A stretch of DNA of 64,000 bases from Phylloscopus collybita. Its lineage: Eukaryota; Chordata; Aves; Passeriformes; Phylloscopidae. The notes beneath the pieces are model-generated. The model saw nothing but the letters and a program-made list of their open reading frames with translations. It did not search any database and was not told where the DNA came from. Where the stretch lies: the NCBI GenBank assembly GCA_027886175.1, contig JAJNNQ010000100.1, forward strand, positions 1,426,001 to 1,490,000, written 5' to 3'. Both the position numbers and the translations under genes were made by a program. Shown here one piece after another: positions 47,101 to 54,135 of the stretch; position 1 is the stretch's first letter; the number at the start of each line of letters is the position of its first letter.

Positions 47101-48163
47101 GAAAACCCAACTGTCCCTTGACAGTGACACTGCAGACACCCCTCAGGACACTGGGAGGTGTGGATGGACAGTGCTGCATCCCAGGGCCTGGGAAAAAACA
47201 GGTAGAACCTGTTCCACCTTTACTGCTGCCTGTCCCTTTCCTCCCTCCCTTTCCAGGTGGAGAATCCACCTGCCTCAGGATGCAGCTGCAGCATGAACAA
47301 GCCAAAGGTTAGAGCCCCACACGCTGCTGTGCCTTCACCTTCCGAGCCTGGAGGATCCCAGAGCTGCAGCCCCACAGCTCTCTGCAGGAATCTGGCAGTG
47401 GAAAGGTGTTTGCAGCCCCAAATCCCCTCCAGATTCCAAGGCTTTGTACCTTGGCAGGAGCCCAGCAAGGGGGGGCAGCAGCACTCACCACAGCCTGCAC
47501 GTTCTGGTGGGTGCTGAGGACACCCTTGGGCCTCCCCGTCGTCCCGCTGGTGTAGATGATCATGGCCCCTCTGTCCTTCCACGAGGAGCAGCTTGGCAAG
47601 GGCCCCTCCTCCGTGGCTGCAGTGGATCCATCACCACCAGAGCTGGGGAGTGGCAGCACTGGCACTCCCAGTTTCTTGGCGCTGGGGGTGATTTTGCCCA
47701 GGAACTCCTGGGCTGAGATAAGCAGAGCGCTCTGGGAATCCTGGATCACGTACTCCAGCTCGGGCACCGGGTGCTTCCTGTACAGGGGCACAGCTATGGC
47801 CCCGCTCATCCACGCAGCCCACTGGGCCACCACGTAGGAGGCATCGTTGGGGCACAGAAAGGAGATCCTCTCCTCCTTCAGGTCCCTGCTGGGGCACTCC
47901 AGGAGCCTGCAGATCTCCCGGGATAAGCGGAGGCTCCGGCTGAGCAGGTCCCTGTAGGTGTGCTCCCCGTTCTGGTCAATGATGGCCACTTTGTCCCCAA
48001 AAGCCGGAGCCCTGGTGAACACAGGGGTGATGTCAGCGCTGCAGGTGGCCCAGGCTGTGTGCAGAGCCCTGTGGGGACAGCCAGCCCTCCTGCCATCCCA
48101 TCTGCAGCGGGACAGGGCCCGGAGGAGGCGGCACTGCTGGGGCCGGAGCAGGGGGAGCAGCAT
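14012..48163 (-). CDS. ACSF3: ACSF3, mitochondrial malonyl-CoA synthetase (partial, six coding exons; 3' end outside window)
   Basis: The spliced product is a member of the ANL adenylating-enzyme superfamily. The family member ACSF3 activates malonate (and methylmalonate) with ATP and CoA in the mitochondrial matrix, supplying malonyl-CoA for mitochondrial fatty acid synthesis and clearing free malonate. Coding exons are 48163-47489, 45848-45693, 35329-35175, 33554-33409, 27078-26966 and 14138-14012, 1372 nt in all, giving 457 residues plus one base. An Arg-rich N terminus without acidic residues before Asp23 suits a mitochondrial presequence. The ATP-binding loop [10 protein letters not shown] is at residues 205-214, YGMTE at 358-362, and DGWFRTG runs to the end of exon 7, where the next intron cuts the conserved TGD motif. 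The family is about 576 residues, so about 120 C-terminal residues (the hinge and catalytic Lys) are missing, presumably left of the window. No frameshift or premature stop is seen. Identification is by recognised protein similarity. Confidence 0.95.
14268..14445 (+). mobile_element. LTR-like family C, copy 1 (internally deleted)
   Basis: It shares GAACCAAAAATGTGTGTTCT at its start and GGGGAGCCAACTATTCCTAC near its end with 14594-14900, but lacks about 170 bp present in that copy. It lies 130 bp upstream of exon 7 in intron 6. Confidence 0.6.
14471..14590. repeat. 20-bp tandem repeat, 6 units
   Basis: Six 20-bp units of CTTCTCACCATCCCTGGGCC, with C/T and C/A variants, fill the space between the two family C fragments. 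Confidence 0.93.
14594..14900 (+). mobile_element. LTR-like family C, copy 2
   Basis: This is the longer copy, in direct orientation with copy 1. It contains GGGCCAACTGTTCAAACC and GATATTTTTCTGCTAATGGG and ends with ACCTGGATAAAACTGAGCCA. The family assignment as an LTR is tentative. Confidence 0.55.
15600..15715. repeat. AGGCACAAA-type degenerate tandem repeat
   Basis: About ten irregular units of AAGGGCACAAAGAGGCACAA-like sequence occur here. Confidence 0.85.
16507..16832. repeat. 89-bp minisatellite, about 3.7 units
   Basis: CTGGGAGCAGGGATGGCAGC recurs at 16507, 16596, 16685 and 16773. Units are 88-89 bp and highly similar. Confidence 0.94.
17450..17815 (-). mobile_element. CR1 fragment, 366 bp
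   Basis: CACAGAGTCATGGAAATGTC leads into the CCTTGGGCACTGCCAGGGA segment and on through GATATCCCATCTAAGCC to GGCTCTGAGCTCTCCCTGGA. This is one of the longer CR1 tails here. Confidence 0.9.
18385..18960 (-). mobile_element. CR1 fragment with internal 70-bp triplication
   Basis: GGATCACTGAGGCTGGAAAA begins a reverse-complement CR1 of the same subfamily as 12.2 kb. Its extra length comes from three tandem 70-bp units at 18531-18740. Confidence 0.87.
18531..18740. repeat. 70-bp tandem repeat, 3 units, inside a CR1
   Basis: Units are at 18531-18600, 18601-18670 and 18671-18740. Each starts AGTTCCA and contains CCTTTCCATGGGGAAATTCC, and they differ at only a few bases. The related CR1 at 12.2 kb has a single unit at this place. 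Confidence 0.93.
20217..20280 (+). mobile_element. Short CR1-like fragment
   Basis: CTAGTGGAAGGTGTCCATGA followed by CCATCCTTCCAACCCAAACC resembles the CR1 3' end with an internal deletion. The match is too short to be sure. Confidence 0.5.
21055..21527. repeat. 243-bp tandem duplication
   Basis: Unit 1 is 21055-21297 and unit 2 is 21298 to about 21527. Both contain AAAAGCTCCTCATGGGAGAT, GTGCACGAGGATGGGACGGA and GGAGCACTGAGGACAAAGAA, with few substitutions and a short deletion in unit 2. Confidence 0.94.
23315..23373. repeat. (CCT)n trinucleotide microsatellite
   Basis: About twenty uninterrupted CCT units form a 59-bp pure polypyrimidine strand. Confidence 0.97.
23783..24135 (-). mobile_element. 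CR1 fragment
   Basis: GAATCATGGAATCGTGGAAT, GGGCATGCACCTCTGGCAGT and TCCAAGCTCTCCTGGAGCTC are reverse-complement CR1 features. The subfamily resembles that of 4.8-5.1 kb, which runs in the other direction. Confidence 0.85.
26435..26512 (-). mobile_element. CR1 terminal fragment, minus
   Basis: CAATCACAGAGTCATGGAAT followed by GGTTTGGGTTGGGAGGGAGC is the reverse complement of the CR1 terminus, directly followed by a sense CR1. Confidence 0.85.
26513..26775 (+). mobile_element. CR1 3' fragment, plus, opposed to its neighbour
   Basis: TAGACTGGATATTGGGAAGT through the CCTGGATCCCTGGAAGTGTC segment to CCAATCCATTCCATGACTGT is a sense CR1 tail. It forms an inverted pair with 26435-26512 and lies about 190 bp from exon 6 of ACSF3. 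Confidence 0.9.
26966..27078 (-). CDS. ACSF3: ACSF3 exon 6
   Basis: The acceptor CTCCTCCGCAG and donor GTAGGGCC bound 113 nt. It completes Gly378 and encodes residues 379-415, including [11 protein letters not shown], which matches the substrate-domain strand after the YGMTE motif in ACSF3. It ends in phase 0. Confidence 0.94.
28030..28262 (+). mobile_element. CR1 3' fragment
   Basis: AGATGGGATATCAGGGAGAA through CCCAAGGCCAGGCTGGACAT to AAACCATTCTGTGATTCTAC is a sense CR1 tail. Confidence 0.9.
28495..28690. promoter_or_regulatory. Block with palindromic X-box and CRE-like site
   Basis: GTTGCCATGGCAA at 28539-28551 is a near-perfect palindromic RFX X-box. GTGACATCACG at 28505-28515 is ATF/CRE-like. 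The rest is AT-rich unique sequence with ACAATTAGC. Confidence 0.35.
28880..28965 (-). mobile_element. CR1 terminal fragment
   Basis: ATGGAATCAGAGAATCACAG followed by GGACCATCAAGTCCAGCTCC is the reverse complement of a CR1 terminus. Confidence 0.8.
30190..30375. promoter_or_regulatory. AT-rich non-repetitive block, candidate conserved element
   Basis: CTCCAATTAAAGTGG and CATGAATTATTCAT lie in a repeat-free stretch of intron 5. Confidence 0.25.
30690..31110 (-). mobile_element. CR1 fragment, about 420 bp
   Basis: AATCACAGAATGGTTTGGAA through GGCCTTGGACACCTCCCGGG and TTCTCTTCTCCAGGCTGAAC to GGTGCCTCCTCTGGGCTCAC is a long reverse-complement CR1 3' region. Confidence 0.9.
32645..33265 (+). mobile_element. 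Possible LTR fragments with AATAAA signals
   Basis: Two plus-strand stretches end with retroviral-type 3' features: AATAAACCCTC near 32902-32912, and GATAAAACC upstream of AATAAACCTTGG with AATAAA at 33205-33210. No second copy exists in the window, so this is recognition by style only. Confidence 0.35.
33409..33554 (-). CDS. ACSF3: ACSF3 exon 5: YGMTE motif
   Basis: The acceptor CCCTGTGCAG and donor GTAGGAGT bound 146 nt that complete codon 329 and encode residues through 377 plus one base of codon 378. The peptide holds [10 protein letters not shown] and [15 protein letters not shown] is the conserved ANL motif that contacts the adenylate. An LTR-like element in the gene's sense orientation begins about 64 bp upstream of the acceptor. 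Confidence 0.95.
33619..34171 (-). mobile_element. LTR-like element A, copy 2, sense to ACSF3
   Basis: It is homologous to copies 1 and 3. It carries two AATAAA hexamers on the minus strand, at 33695-33690 and 33709-33704, made by a 14-bp duplication of GTGGTTTATTGGT. It lies in intron 4, ending about 64 bp upstream of the exon 5 acceptor and in the gene's transcription direction. Confidence 0.72.
34184..34760. mobile_element. LTR-like family B patchwork in intron 4
   Basis: The segment 34184-34265 and the segment around 34500-34740 match the complement of 36890-37150. On the plus strand there is TATAAAG at 34656-34662 and AATAAA at 34680-34685, followed by CAGCCTTCTGATC. A second terminus in the other orientation (complement of TTTCAGAAGGCTGATGC) is at 34313-34329. 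This looks like at least two overlapping LTR pieces. Confidence 0.6.
35175..35329 (-). CDS. ACSF3: ACSF3 exon 4
   Basis: The acceptor TTCCTTCCTAG and donor GTGGGTGAG bound 155 nt encoding residues 278-328 and two bases of codon 329. The peptide includes [17 protein letters not shown], characteristic of ACSF3. Since 155 is not a multiple of three, skipping this exon would shift the frame. An LTR-like element starts about 44 bp upstream of the acceptor in intron 3. A homologous element in the opposite orientation lies in intron 4. Confidence 0.95.
35373..35895 (+). mobile_element. LTR-like element A, copy 3, antisense to ACSF3
   Basis: In plus orientation it runs from GCAGAGATGATTTATTAGTG through CCTGTCCCTTTAGACCTTTG to the AATAAA at 35818-35823 and the end near GCGCGCTTCCAATA. 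Its left edge is about 44 bp upstream of the exon 4 acceptor. Confidence 0.72.
36885..37150 (-). mobile_element. LTR-like family B, copy in intron 3
   Basis: TTCAGAAGGCTGACAATGGC, CTTTATGCTGTTTTACAAAG and CAAGTCAGAGGGACAGCAAG are the complement of the family B sequence at 34.5-34.74 kb. It is inverted relative to that copy across exon 4. Confidence 0.65.
42585..43270. promoter_or_regulatory. AT-rich block pair in intron 3, candidate conserved elements
   Basis: Segments 42590-42870 and 43140-43270 are rich in TTAATAAATGATTAATAG- and TAATTTAATAAAC-like words. An A-rich run at 43081-43106 and GC-rich sequence separate them. Confidence 0.25.
44551..44787. repeat. 237-bp direct repeat, copy 1 (intron 3)
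   Basis: It is about 97% identical to 47020-47255; I count about eight differences. It starts GGCAGTTACCCAG and ends TCTCTTTCCA. It lies about 0.9 kb downstream of exon 3 in transcription order. Confidence 0.95.
45100..45300 (+). mobile_element. CR1 fragment, divergent
   Basis: GGGCTGCTCAGGGAGGTGCT through ACTTGGTGGCTTTCGAGGTC to TTTTGGGGATTCT matches the sense CR1 3' region of the 12.2-kb subfamily. Confidence 0.75.
45693..45848 (-). CDS. ACSF3: ACSF3 exon 3 (52 codons, phase 0-0)
   Basis: The acceptor TTCTTCTGCAG and donor GTGAGCCC bound 156 nt encoding residues 226-277. The peptide contains [13 protein letters not shown] and [10 protein letters not shown], both typical of this part of ACSF3. 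The exon is symmetrical (phase 0 on both sides), so its loss or duplication would keep the reading frame. It lies between two near-identical direct repeats of about 237 bp at 44551-44787 and 47020-47255. Confidence 0.95.
45849..47488 (-). other. ACSF3 intron 2
   Basis: This 1.6-kb intron contains the second copy of the 237-bp direct repeat at 47020-47255. I recognise nothing else in it. Confidence 0.85.
47020..47255. repeat. 237-bp direct repeat, copy 2 (intron 2)
   Basis: This is the partner of 44551-44787, in the same orientation and 2.47 kb apart, on the other side of exon 3. I see no poly(A) tail or flanking duplication that would mark it as a retroposon. Confidence 0.95.
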
Positions 48164-48188
48164 CCTGCCAGCACGGGCTGAGGGGATC
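47489..48188 (-). CDS. ACSF3: ACSF3 exon 2: start codon, presequence and ATP-binding loop
   Basis: The acceptor CTTTCTGCAG precedes 48188; 25 nt of 5' UTR follow, then the ATG at 48163. The exon encodes residues 1-225 and ends at donor GTGAGTGC, phase 0. Residues 1-45 resemble a mitochondrial targeting peptide. The AMP-binding fold begins near residue 48, and the P-loop [10 protein letters not shown] is at 205-214. The start was chosen because it is the first ATG after the acceptor and is followed directly by the Leu/Arg-rich leader. The open frame continues past 47489 into intron 2, but similarity to the family stops at the donor. Confidence 0.95.
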
Positions 48189-48437
48189 CTGCAGAAAGCA
48201 AGGATGGCAGCAGATCAGTACAGGCAGGGAGTACCCAGGGGGTTATTCCCACCCAGGGAAAGTGGCAGCCCTCATTTGAATAATAGCCACTGTATTATTT
48301 ATGTCCCTGCCTCAGAGTGCCACACCCTGGGCAGCCTGAGCATCCCCTGGCTCCTGGCACGATGGAAGAGGAGGCAGAGACCCCTTCCCTGCTCAGCCTC
48401 CAGTCCCTAAAATCCAATTTAAATGATGAACCAGCTT

Positions 48438-48545
48438 TCACAGAATCCCAGAATGGTTTGGGTTGGAAGGGACCTCAAAGCCCATCCAGTCGCACCCCCT
48501 GCCATGGGCAGGGACACCTTCCAGTGTCCCAGGCTGCTGGCAGGC
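48438..48545 (-). mobile_element. CR1 terminal fragment, minus
   Basis: CACAGAATCCCAGAATGGTT followed by CACCCCCTGCCATGGGCAGG is the reverse complement of the CR1 terminus. A sense CR1 terminus follows at once. Confidence 0.88.
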
Positions 48546-48612
48546 AGGGGGTGAAATGAGATGGGCTTTGAGGTCCTTTCCAAGCCAAACCATTCCGGGA
48601 TTCTGTGAAGAA
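48546..48612 (+). mobile_element. CR1 terminal fragment, plus
   Basis: GATGGGCTTTGAGGTCCTTT followed by AAACCATTCCGGGATTCTGT is the sense terminus. With 48438-48545 it is an imperfect foldback. Confidence 0.83.
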
Positions 48613-50227
48613 CCTGAAACCCCTCTGCAGAGCCTGGAGCACCCCCTCCATACAGCAACGGGGAGCAGAGAGGAGAGGACAGGGCTGTGACAGGAGAGAG
48701 AGGGGCTGGCTGCACAGAATCCAATCAGCACCAAAACATCCCCAGAGAGATTCCACGACAAGAGGAAGCAGCCAAAGGCTGACAAGCTCTCACTCTCCGA
48801 GAGCGTCCGTGACGCTTCCTTGACACCGGCAATCACAACCCCGGTTTTTACCTTTTTTTTCTTTATAAATGCCTATTAGTGCAGCAGCTCAGCTCCAAGA
48901 GCTTCCCAGCCCAGCTTCCCACTGTGGGGAGGAGCTGGCACAAAGAGGATCCAGCCCAGCAGCTCCCCAGACAGAGCTGCCCAGGGCTGCCCCCAGCTCA
49001 GGCTGCACAAGAACTGATTTTCCGTGAGCGCTGCGGTCTCTCCCCTCCACCTTCGGAGCATTTCCCCACCCAGCCACCGGCCCTGCTTCTGCAAATCAAC
49101 CTCAGCTTCTGCTTCTAGCAAAAGGAGCTTGTGATTTAGGGTGGAAACATCTGGGGGAGCAGAGAGGCTTCAGCCCCAGCGCGGGGTGACCCTGGGAACT
49201 CCCGACATTTGCCACCAGCACGGAAACAAACGAAGCAGCTGGAGTCAGAGCTCATGTGGTGTCTTTGCATTGCCCTGGAGAGATGTAAAGTACTCCTCAA
49301 ATGTAAAACCCTGACCCAATTCCCACCCTAAACTGAACCCACGGCCAGGCAAGGTGTTCATGCCCCTGGCATTAAGAGGGGCATGAACTGGAAGCTGGTT
49401 TTGCCCAGGATCAGCGTGGCTGATGCTCTCAGTGCTCTCACTCAGCTCCTTCCAAAAACCAAATCACTCCATTTGTGTTTAATGGAGCAATTAACAGCAG
49501 CACCTTCAGGCAGGCCTGGCAATGCTGGGCTCCAGAGAGCTGGGGGTGATGGTGTGTGCAGAGGGAAGCAATCCCAGGGGCTGCTTTCCATCCCCTCCCG
49601 TCGCTCGGGGATAACTGGTGCCACCAAGGCTGGCACAGCACACCTGGACACAAAGTTTGTCCCCAGAGCCCATGGGAAGGTGGTGGCAGTGCAGAGATGT
49701 GGCTCTGCTGCCTTGGAAGGGAAGGTTCCCTGGAAGGGAAACCCCAAGTCCTCCTTCTCCTCCCAGGGCTGAAGATTTCAAAGCAGCTCTCCCCAGCTCC
49801 CAGCACAACAAAACCAGTGCAAACTGGGAGCTGCCCCACTGCACAGCCCTGTGCACTTTGTGCCATCCCCCTCTGCACTTTCTGAGCATAAAATGGAGTG
49901 AAATGATCCTTGGAGTTACTGTGAGCTGCTCCAAAGTGAGTTATCACAGAAACAATCATCGCTCCAGCTGTGACCATGTGAGTGCCAGTGCCAGTCTGAC
50001 CTGCAGGATTCCAGCCTTCCCTCATTTACAGGCACGGGAACACAAAGAGATTCCTGGGTATTTCTACAGCAGAGATTAAAAAATATATATATTGCATTCT
50101 TAGGAAAACATTAAAAAAACCCCTTTATTCTTAGAAAATAAAGAAGTAACTAAGAGAAAGAGACTTGGAAAAGGCATCAAATAATGCCCGAGATGCTGAC
50201 TGTTCTGCCTTTCTCACAAAACAAAAA

Positions 50228-50400
50228 ATAGGGAAAGGTTTGGATTGGACAGCACCTTAAAGCCCATCCAGTCCCACCTCCCACTGTCCCAGGCTGCTCC
50301 CAGCCCCAGAATCCAGCCCGGCCTTGGGCACTGCCAGGGATCCAGGAGCTGCTCTGGGCACCTGTGCCAGGGCCTCCCCACCCTCACGGGGCTTTATTCT
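50228..50400 (-). mobile_element. CR1 fragment in ACSF3 intron 1
   Basis: GGTTTGGATTGGACAGCACC through CCAGCCCGGCCTTGGGCACT to CCTCCCCACCCTCACGGG is a reverse-complement CR1 tail beside the CpG island. Confidence 0.85.
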
Positions 50401-50699
50401 TCTCTCACTCTGGATTCCCACCCTCCAGCTCTCTGCCCGCAGCCTACTCACGGCACATCCCAGAGCAGGAAAAGGGGAAAACCTCGCCCCGCCATTCCCG
50501 AGGTACCGCGGGCACGGACGCGCCTCCGCCGCAGGCCCCGCAGCAGCGGGTCCCGCACGGAAGGAAGGCCGGGTCCGACTGCACCGGCTGAGAGCAGCAG
50601 ACCCCGGCTCACCCCGGCTTTGGGACGTCCCGGGGCCATCCCGGGGCTGTCCCGGGGCCATCCCGGCGCCGCCGCCTCCGCAGCCCCGCGAGGCCTCAC

Positions 50700-50790
50700 C
50701 TGCCGCCGGGGGACCGGTCCGGCCGCGAACAGCTCCGGCGGGAACGCGGCGCCGCGACCCGAACGTTCCGCGCACGAATGTTCCGACAGC
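50700..50790 (-). other. ACSF3: ACSF3 noncoding exon 1 (5' UTR), right end approximate
   Basis: On the minus strand a GC-rich segment ends CCCGGCGGCAG, followed by the consensus donor GTGAGGCC with GT at 50699-50698. It sits in a CpG island at the expected 5' end of the gene, and the next acceptor downstream is that of exon 2 at 48188. The donor is clear. The transcription start is not determinable, so the right boundary is a guess. Confidence 0.65.
50760..50784. promoter_or_regulatory. Gapped heat-shock-element-like motif
   Basis: Five consecutive pentamers read cGAAc, gTTCc, gcgca, cGAAt, gTTCc. Four of the five fit the nGAAn/nTTCn units of a heat-shock element, in perfect 5-bp phase with one unit skipped. 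It lies at or just upstream of noncoding exon 1 of ACSF3. HSF binding is an inference. Confidence 0.4.
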
Positions 50791-51070
50791 CCGAGCCTGA
50801 TTTGTGGGGATTTGGCCCCAAAACGCCCGCGGGGGGCGGGGCCAGGGCACCCTGGGACTGTCTGTCCCTGCAGCCCCCTGGAGTGTCACCAGCGTTCTCG
50901 GGTGTCACGGCAGCCGTGTGTAACATCATGGAGCTCCATCTCTTTTCCCCGCGGGTCCCGGGGCCATGGGCCTCGTCTGCAGGATTTGGGGATTTGGGGG
51001 TTTGGGCAGGGTTCGGGGGGGGCCTGGAGTCCTGGGACCTCCACACATGGACATGCGGGGGATGCACAGA

Positions 51071-51145
51071 GATCCCAGAGACACACAGACACCCTGGGGA
51101 CACACAGACACCCTGGGGACACACAGGCACCCTGGGGACACACAG
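51071..51145. repeat. 19-bp tandem repeat, about 4 units
   Basis: The unit CACACAGACACCCTGGGGA recurs with minor variants. Confidence 0.9.
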
Positions 51146-51419
51146 CGGTGGCCGTGGTGGCACATGGCGCACCATGCCAGGCCCCGCTCCCGCTCTGGGG
51201 CCGTGTTTTTGTGTTTTTGTGTTTTTGCGGCCGTGTGGGGCGGGCCGTGACGCGGCAGGGCCGGGGTGACCCCCACCCACCTCCCCAGCTGTGTTTCCAC
51301 CGCGGCTGTGGCCGCAGGCCGTGAGGTGCAGCGGGCTGGGAGCGGAAACGGGGCCGGGATCCCAGCGCTGCTGGGGAGAGCACCTGGAGAGCTCCTGCAC
51401 AGCCCCGCTGCCAGAGCGC

Positions 51420-52040
51420 CATGGCACGGCCCCCTCCTCATGGCACGGCTCCTTCCTCATGGCATGGACCCCTCCTCATGGCACAGACCCCTCCTCATAG
51501 CACAGTTCTCCATGGCACAGCTCTCCATGGCACAGCTCTCTCCTCATGGCACAGTTCTCCATGGCACAGCCCTCCATGGCACAGCTCCTCATGGCACAGC
51601 CCTCCATGGCACAGCTCTCTATGGCACAGCTCTCCATGGCACAGCTCCTCATGGCACAGCCCTCCATGGCACAGCTCTCTATGGCACAGCTCTCCATGGC
51701 ACAGCTCCTCATGGCACAGCCCTCCATGGCACAGCTCTCCATGGCACAGCTCTCTATGGCACAGTTCTCCATGGCACAGCTCTCCATGGCACAGCTCTCC
51801 ATGGCACAGCTCCTCATGGCACAGCCCTCCATGGCACAGCTCTCCATGGCACAGCCCTCCATGGCACAGCTCCTCATGGCACAGCTCTCCATGGCACAGC
51901 TCTCCATGGCACAGCCCTCCATGGCACAGCTCCTCATGGCACAGCTCTCCATGGCACAGCTCTCCATGGCACAGCCCTCCATGGCACCATTCTCCATGGC
52001 ACAGCCCTCCATGGCACAGCTCTCTCCTCATGGCACAGCC
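51420..52040. repeat. 15-bp minisatellite, about 40 units
   Basis: The unit is CTCTCCATGGCACAG with CTCCTCATGGCACAG and CCCTCCATGGCACAG variants. Because the period is a multiple of three and the unit lacks stops in most frames, long frames stay open on both strands. They translate as MAQLS, HGTAL and CHGEL repeats and are not genes. Confidence 0.96.
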
Positions 52041-53044
52041 CTGTCCCCAGTTCCTCCCCACCCCCAGCTGTGTCCCCATTGTGCAGCTCCCACCCTTCCC
52101 ATTTTACCCCCCAATTCTCTCTCCCTACCAGAGCTGCTGCAGGAGGCTCCCAACCCTCCCTCCCAGCAGCTCCAGGCCGGCCCCAGTGCCAGCGGGTGCC
52201 ACCTCCCTGCACCCAGCACCCAGCCCGGCCCTCCCAGCCGGTGTCACTCTCCACTCTCCCCCTCTGTCCCCACCTCCCCCGGTGCCCTGCAGGGATGAAC
52301 CCCCTCTGCAGCTCCGGCAGGGACGGGCAGGGACAGCGCGGTGCTGGGGACAGAGCTGGGACATCCAAGCCCCTCCGGGGGGTGACAGGGCCGTGCTCCC
52401 CCCGATGGTGGCAGGCGGCGGGGCCAGCTGGCCGCGTGCACAGCAGATGTCACCCCGAGCCACCCTCTGCCACCCCGGCCCCCGGCACCTGGTGCCCAGC
52501 GGCCATCTGGAGCCGGCCACATCCCCGGGGACGATGCTCGATGCTCGGCCGCGGTCACCGCCGCCCGCCCCGGGAGTGCTGCTCCCCGGGACCGGGAGGG
52601 AGGGAGGGAAGGAAGGAAGGAAGGAGCTGCTCCCCATCTGCATCGGGGAGGGGTCAGCCCAGATGTGCCCTCACAGCTGGGAGTGGAGCCTTGGGTGCAG
52701 CACAGCCCTGCCCGCCTGCAGAGCCCCGGCCTCGGCTGCTGCCGCGGTCCCCAGGGCGCTGGGCGCTCCCCAGGCTGCCCCCGCGGCTTCTCGGGTCCCT
52801 CCCAGCTGGGTGTGAGCCCCGCGTTTTCTGCCTGCCCTCCCCGCCTCGCTCAGCTCGCTGATTAATTATGGATCCAGCAGAAAGCTTTTATTGCGCTGGA
52901 GTTTAGTTGTGGCATATCCGTATTTATTAAAGGGAAAAAAAAAAAAAAAAAAAAAAAAGGAAAGTAATTATGGGGTGGTGTAAACACCACAAACACCGCC
53001 GGGCTGTGGGGATGCTCAGGGTGACAGCGAGGTCATCCCAGAGC

Positions 53045-53395
53045 TCTGGAGTGGGGTGGGATGGGATGGGATGGGATGAGGATGGCGTGGGATGGGATGG
53101 GATTGGGTGGGGTGGGATGGGGTGGGATGGGATGGGATGGGATGGGATGGGATGGGATGGGATGGGATGGGATGGGATGGGATGGGATGGGGTGGGATGG
53201 GATTGGGTGGGATGGGATGGGGTGGGGTGGGATGGGATGGGATGGGATGGGATGGGATGGGGTGGGATGGGATGGGATGGGATGGGGTGGGATGGGATGG
53301 GATGGGATGGGATGGGATGGGATGGGATGCAGACAAGGACAGGGATGAGGATGGCGTGGGATGGGGTGGGATTGGGTGGGATGGGGTGGGGTAGG
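53045..53395. repeat. (GGGAT)n pentamer array
   Basis: About 65 GGGAT/GGGGT pentamers run here, interrupted around 53326-53350 by GACAAGGACAGGGATGAG. The G-rich strand is the plus strand. Derived frames read as WDGMG or HPIPS repeats. Confidence 0.97.
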
Positions 53396-54029
53396 GGCAC
53401 TGGCAACTTCCACCGTGGCGGTGCCTGGAGCGAGGATGCAGCACAGCAAGGTGGGAGCCTGTCCATCCCCACTGGGACACCCCAAAACCATGGGAAGTGT
53501 GTCCCTATCCTCATCCTGGCCAAGCCCCAGGAAGGACAGAGCCCCAGCAGTGCCGGGCTCCCCGGTGGCTGCCCAGGAGGACGTTGTAAACAAGGGGCAA
53601 TGAAATGTTTGATCTCCATCCGTCTGCTGGCCCCTAATCCCCCACCCGAGGAGGCCTTTGTGCCTCCCCACTTCCCAGCCTCCCTAAGCTGCTCCCCGCC
53701 GGGCAGCGGAAGGTCAGCAGGGGCTGCTGGCCCTGTCCCCCTGCCACCCCCATGTGCCATCAACACCACCACGACGCTGCCAGGGCTGCCAGGGCCCTGT
53801 GGTGGCAGAGAGCAGATTGAGCCTCCTCATTTTGGGGTTTAACCCCGTGCGGGATGGCACGAGGCAGGGGCAAGGCCTGCCTCTGTTTCCCTCCCCAGAA
53901 GGAGGAGCATCCTCTGCTGCAGCCACCGCGGGGCTGGCCTGTCCCCGGGGGCCTGCAGGGGACACGATTGCCATGGGGACTCCCCGGGGAACGGGAGGAG
54001 CAGCTCGGAGCTGAAGTGGAGCCTGTAAG

Positions 54030-54135
54030 TGGCTCCCGCCTCACGTGGCGAGGATAAGTGCAAAATGGCCCTATTATGATAATTGCCCGGAATGATGATT
54101 GATGGAGATTAGCTGCTTATTCCAGGAAATGGCGG
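54030..54135. promoter_or_regulatory. E-box and GATA cluster upstream of ACSF3
   Basis: CACGTG at 54042-54047 is followed 5 bp later by GATAAG at 54053-54058, then TATGATAATTG and a homeodomain-like GATTAGCTG. It is short and repeat-free. Confidence 0.3.

Larger units (their letters stand above)
48189..50699 (-). other. ACSF3 intron 1
   Basis: This 2.5-kb intron in the 5' UTR contains a head-to-head pair of CR1 fragments at 48.44-48.61 kb, a CR1 fragment at 50.23-50.40 kb and the downstream part of the CpG island. Confidence 0.65.
50440..50860. promoter_or_regulatory. CpG-island promoter of ACSF3
   Basis: Dense CpG and GC-box-like sequence surrounds the noncoding first exon, and no TATA box is evident. 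This is the usual form of a housekeeping vertebrate promoter. The plus-strand frame that runs through it has no recognisable protein, so I do not call a divergent gene. Confidence 0.65.

Noticed and set aside
47309..47488. Extension of the ACSF3 first coding exon frame past 47489
   Set aside because: The frame stays open 60 codons further, but a consensus donor GTGAGT lies at the point where family similarity ends and exon 3 continues in phase.
50245..51324. 359-codon plus-strand frame divergent from ACSF3
   Set aside because: It begins in a CR1 fragment, runs through the CpG island and a 19-bp tandem array, and shows no domain.
51266..52861. 531-codon plus-strand open frame, with 464- and 250-codon frames overlapping
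   Set aside because: Most of each frame is the 15-bp minisatellite read in different registers, and opposite-strand frames are equally open. No recognisable domain or conserved start.
52927..53842. 281- and 290-codon frames of WDGMG or HPIPS repeats
   Set aside because: Direct translation of the GGGAT pentamer array. A 5-bp unit repeats every 15 bp in any frame and lacks stops.
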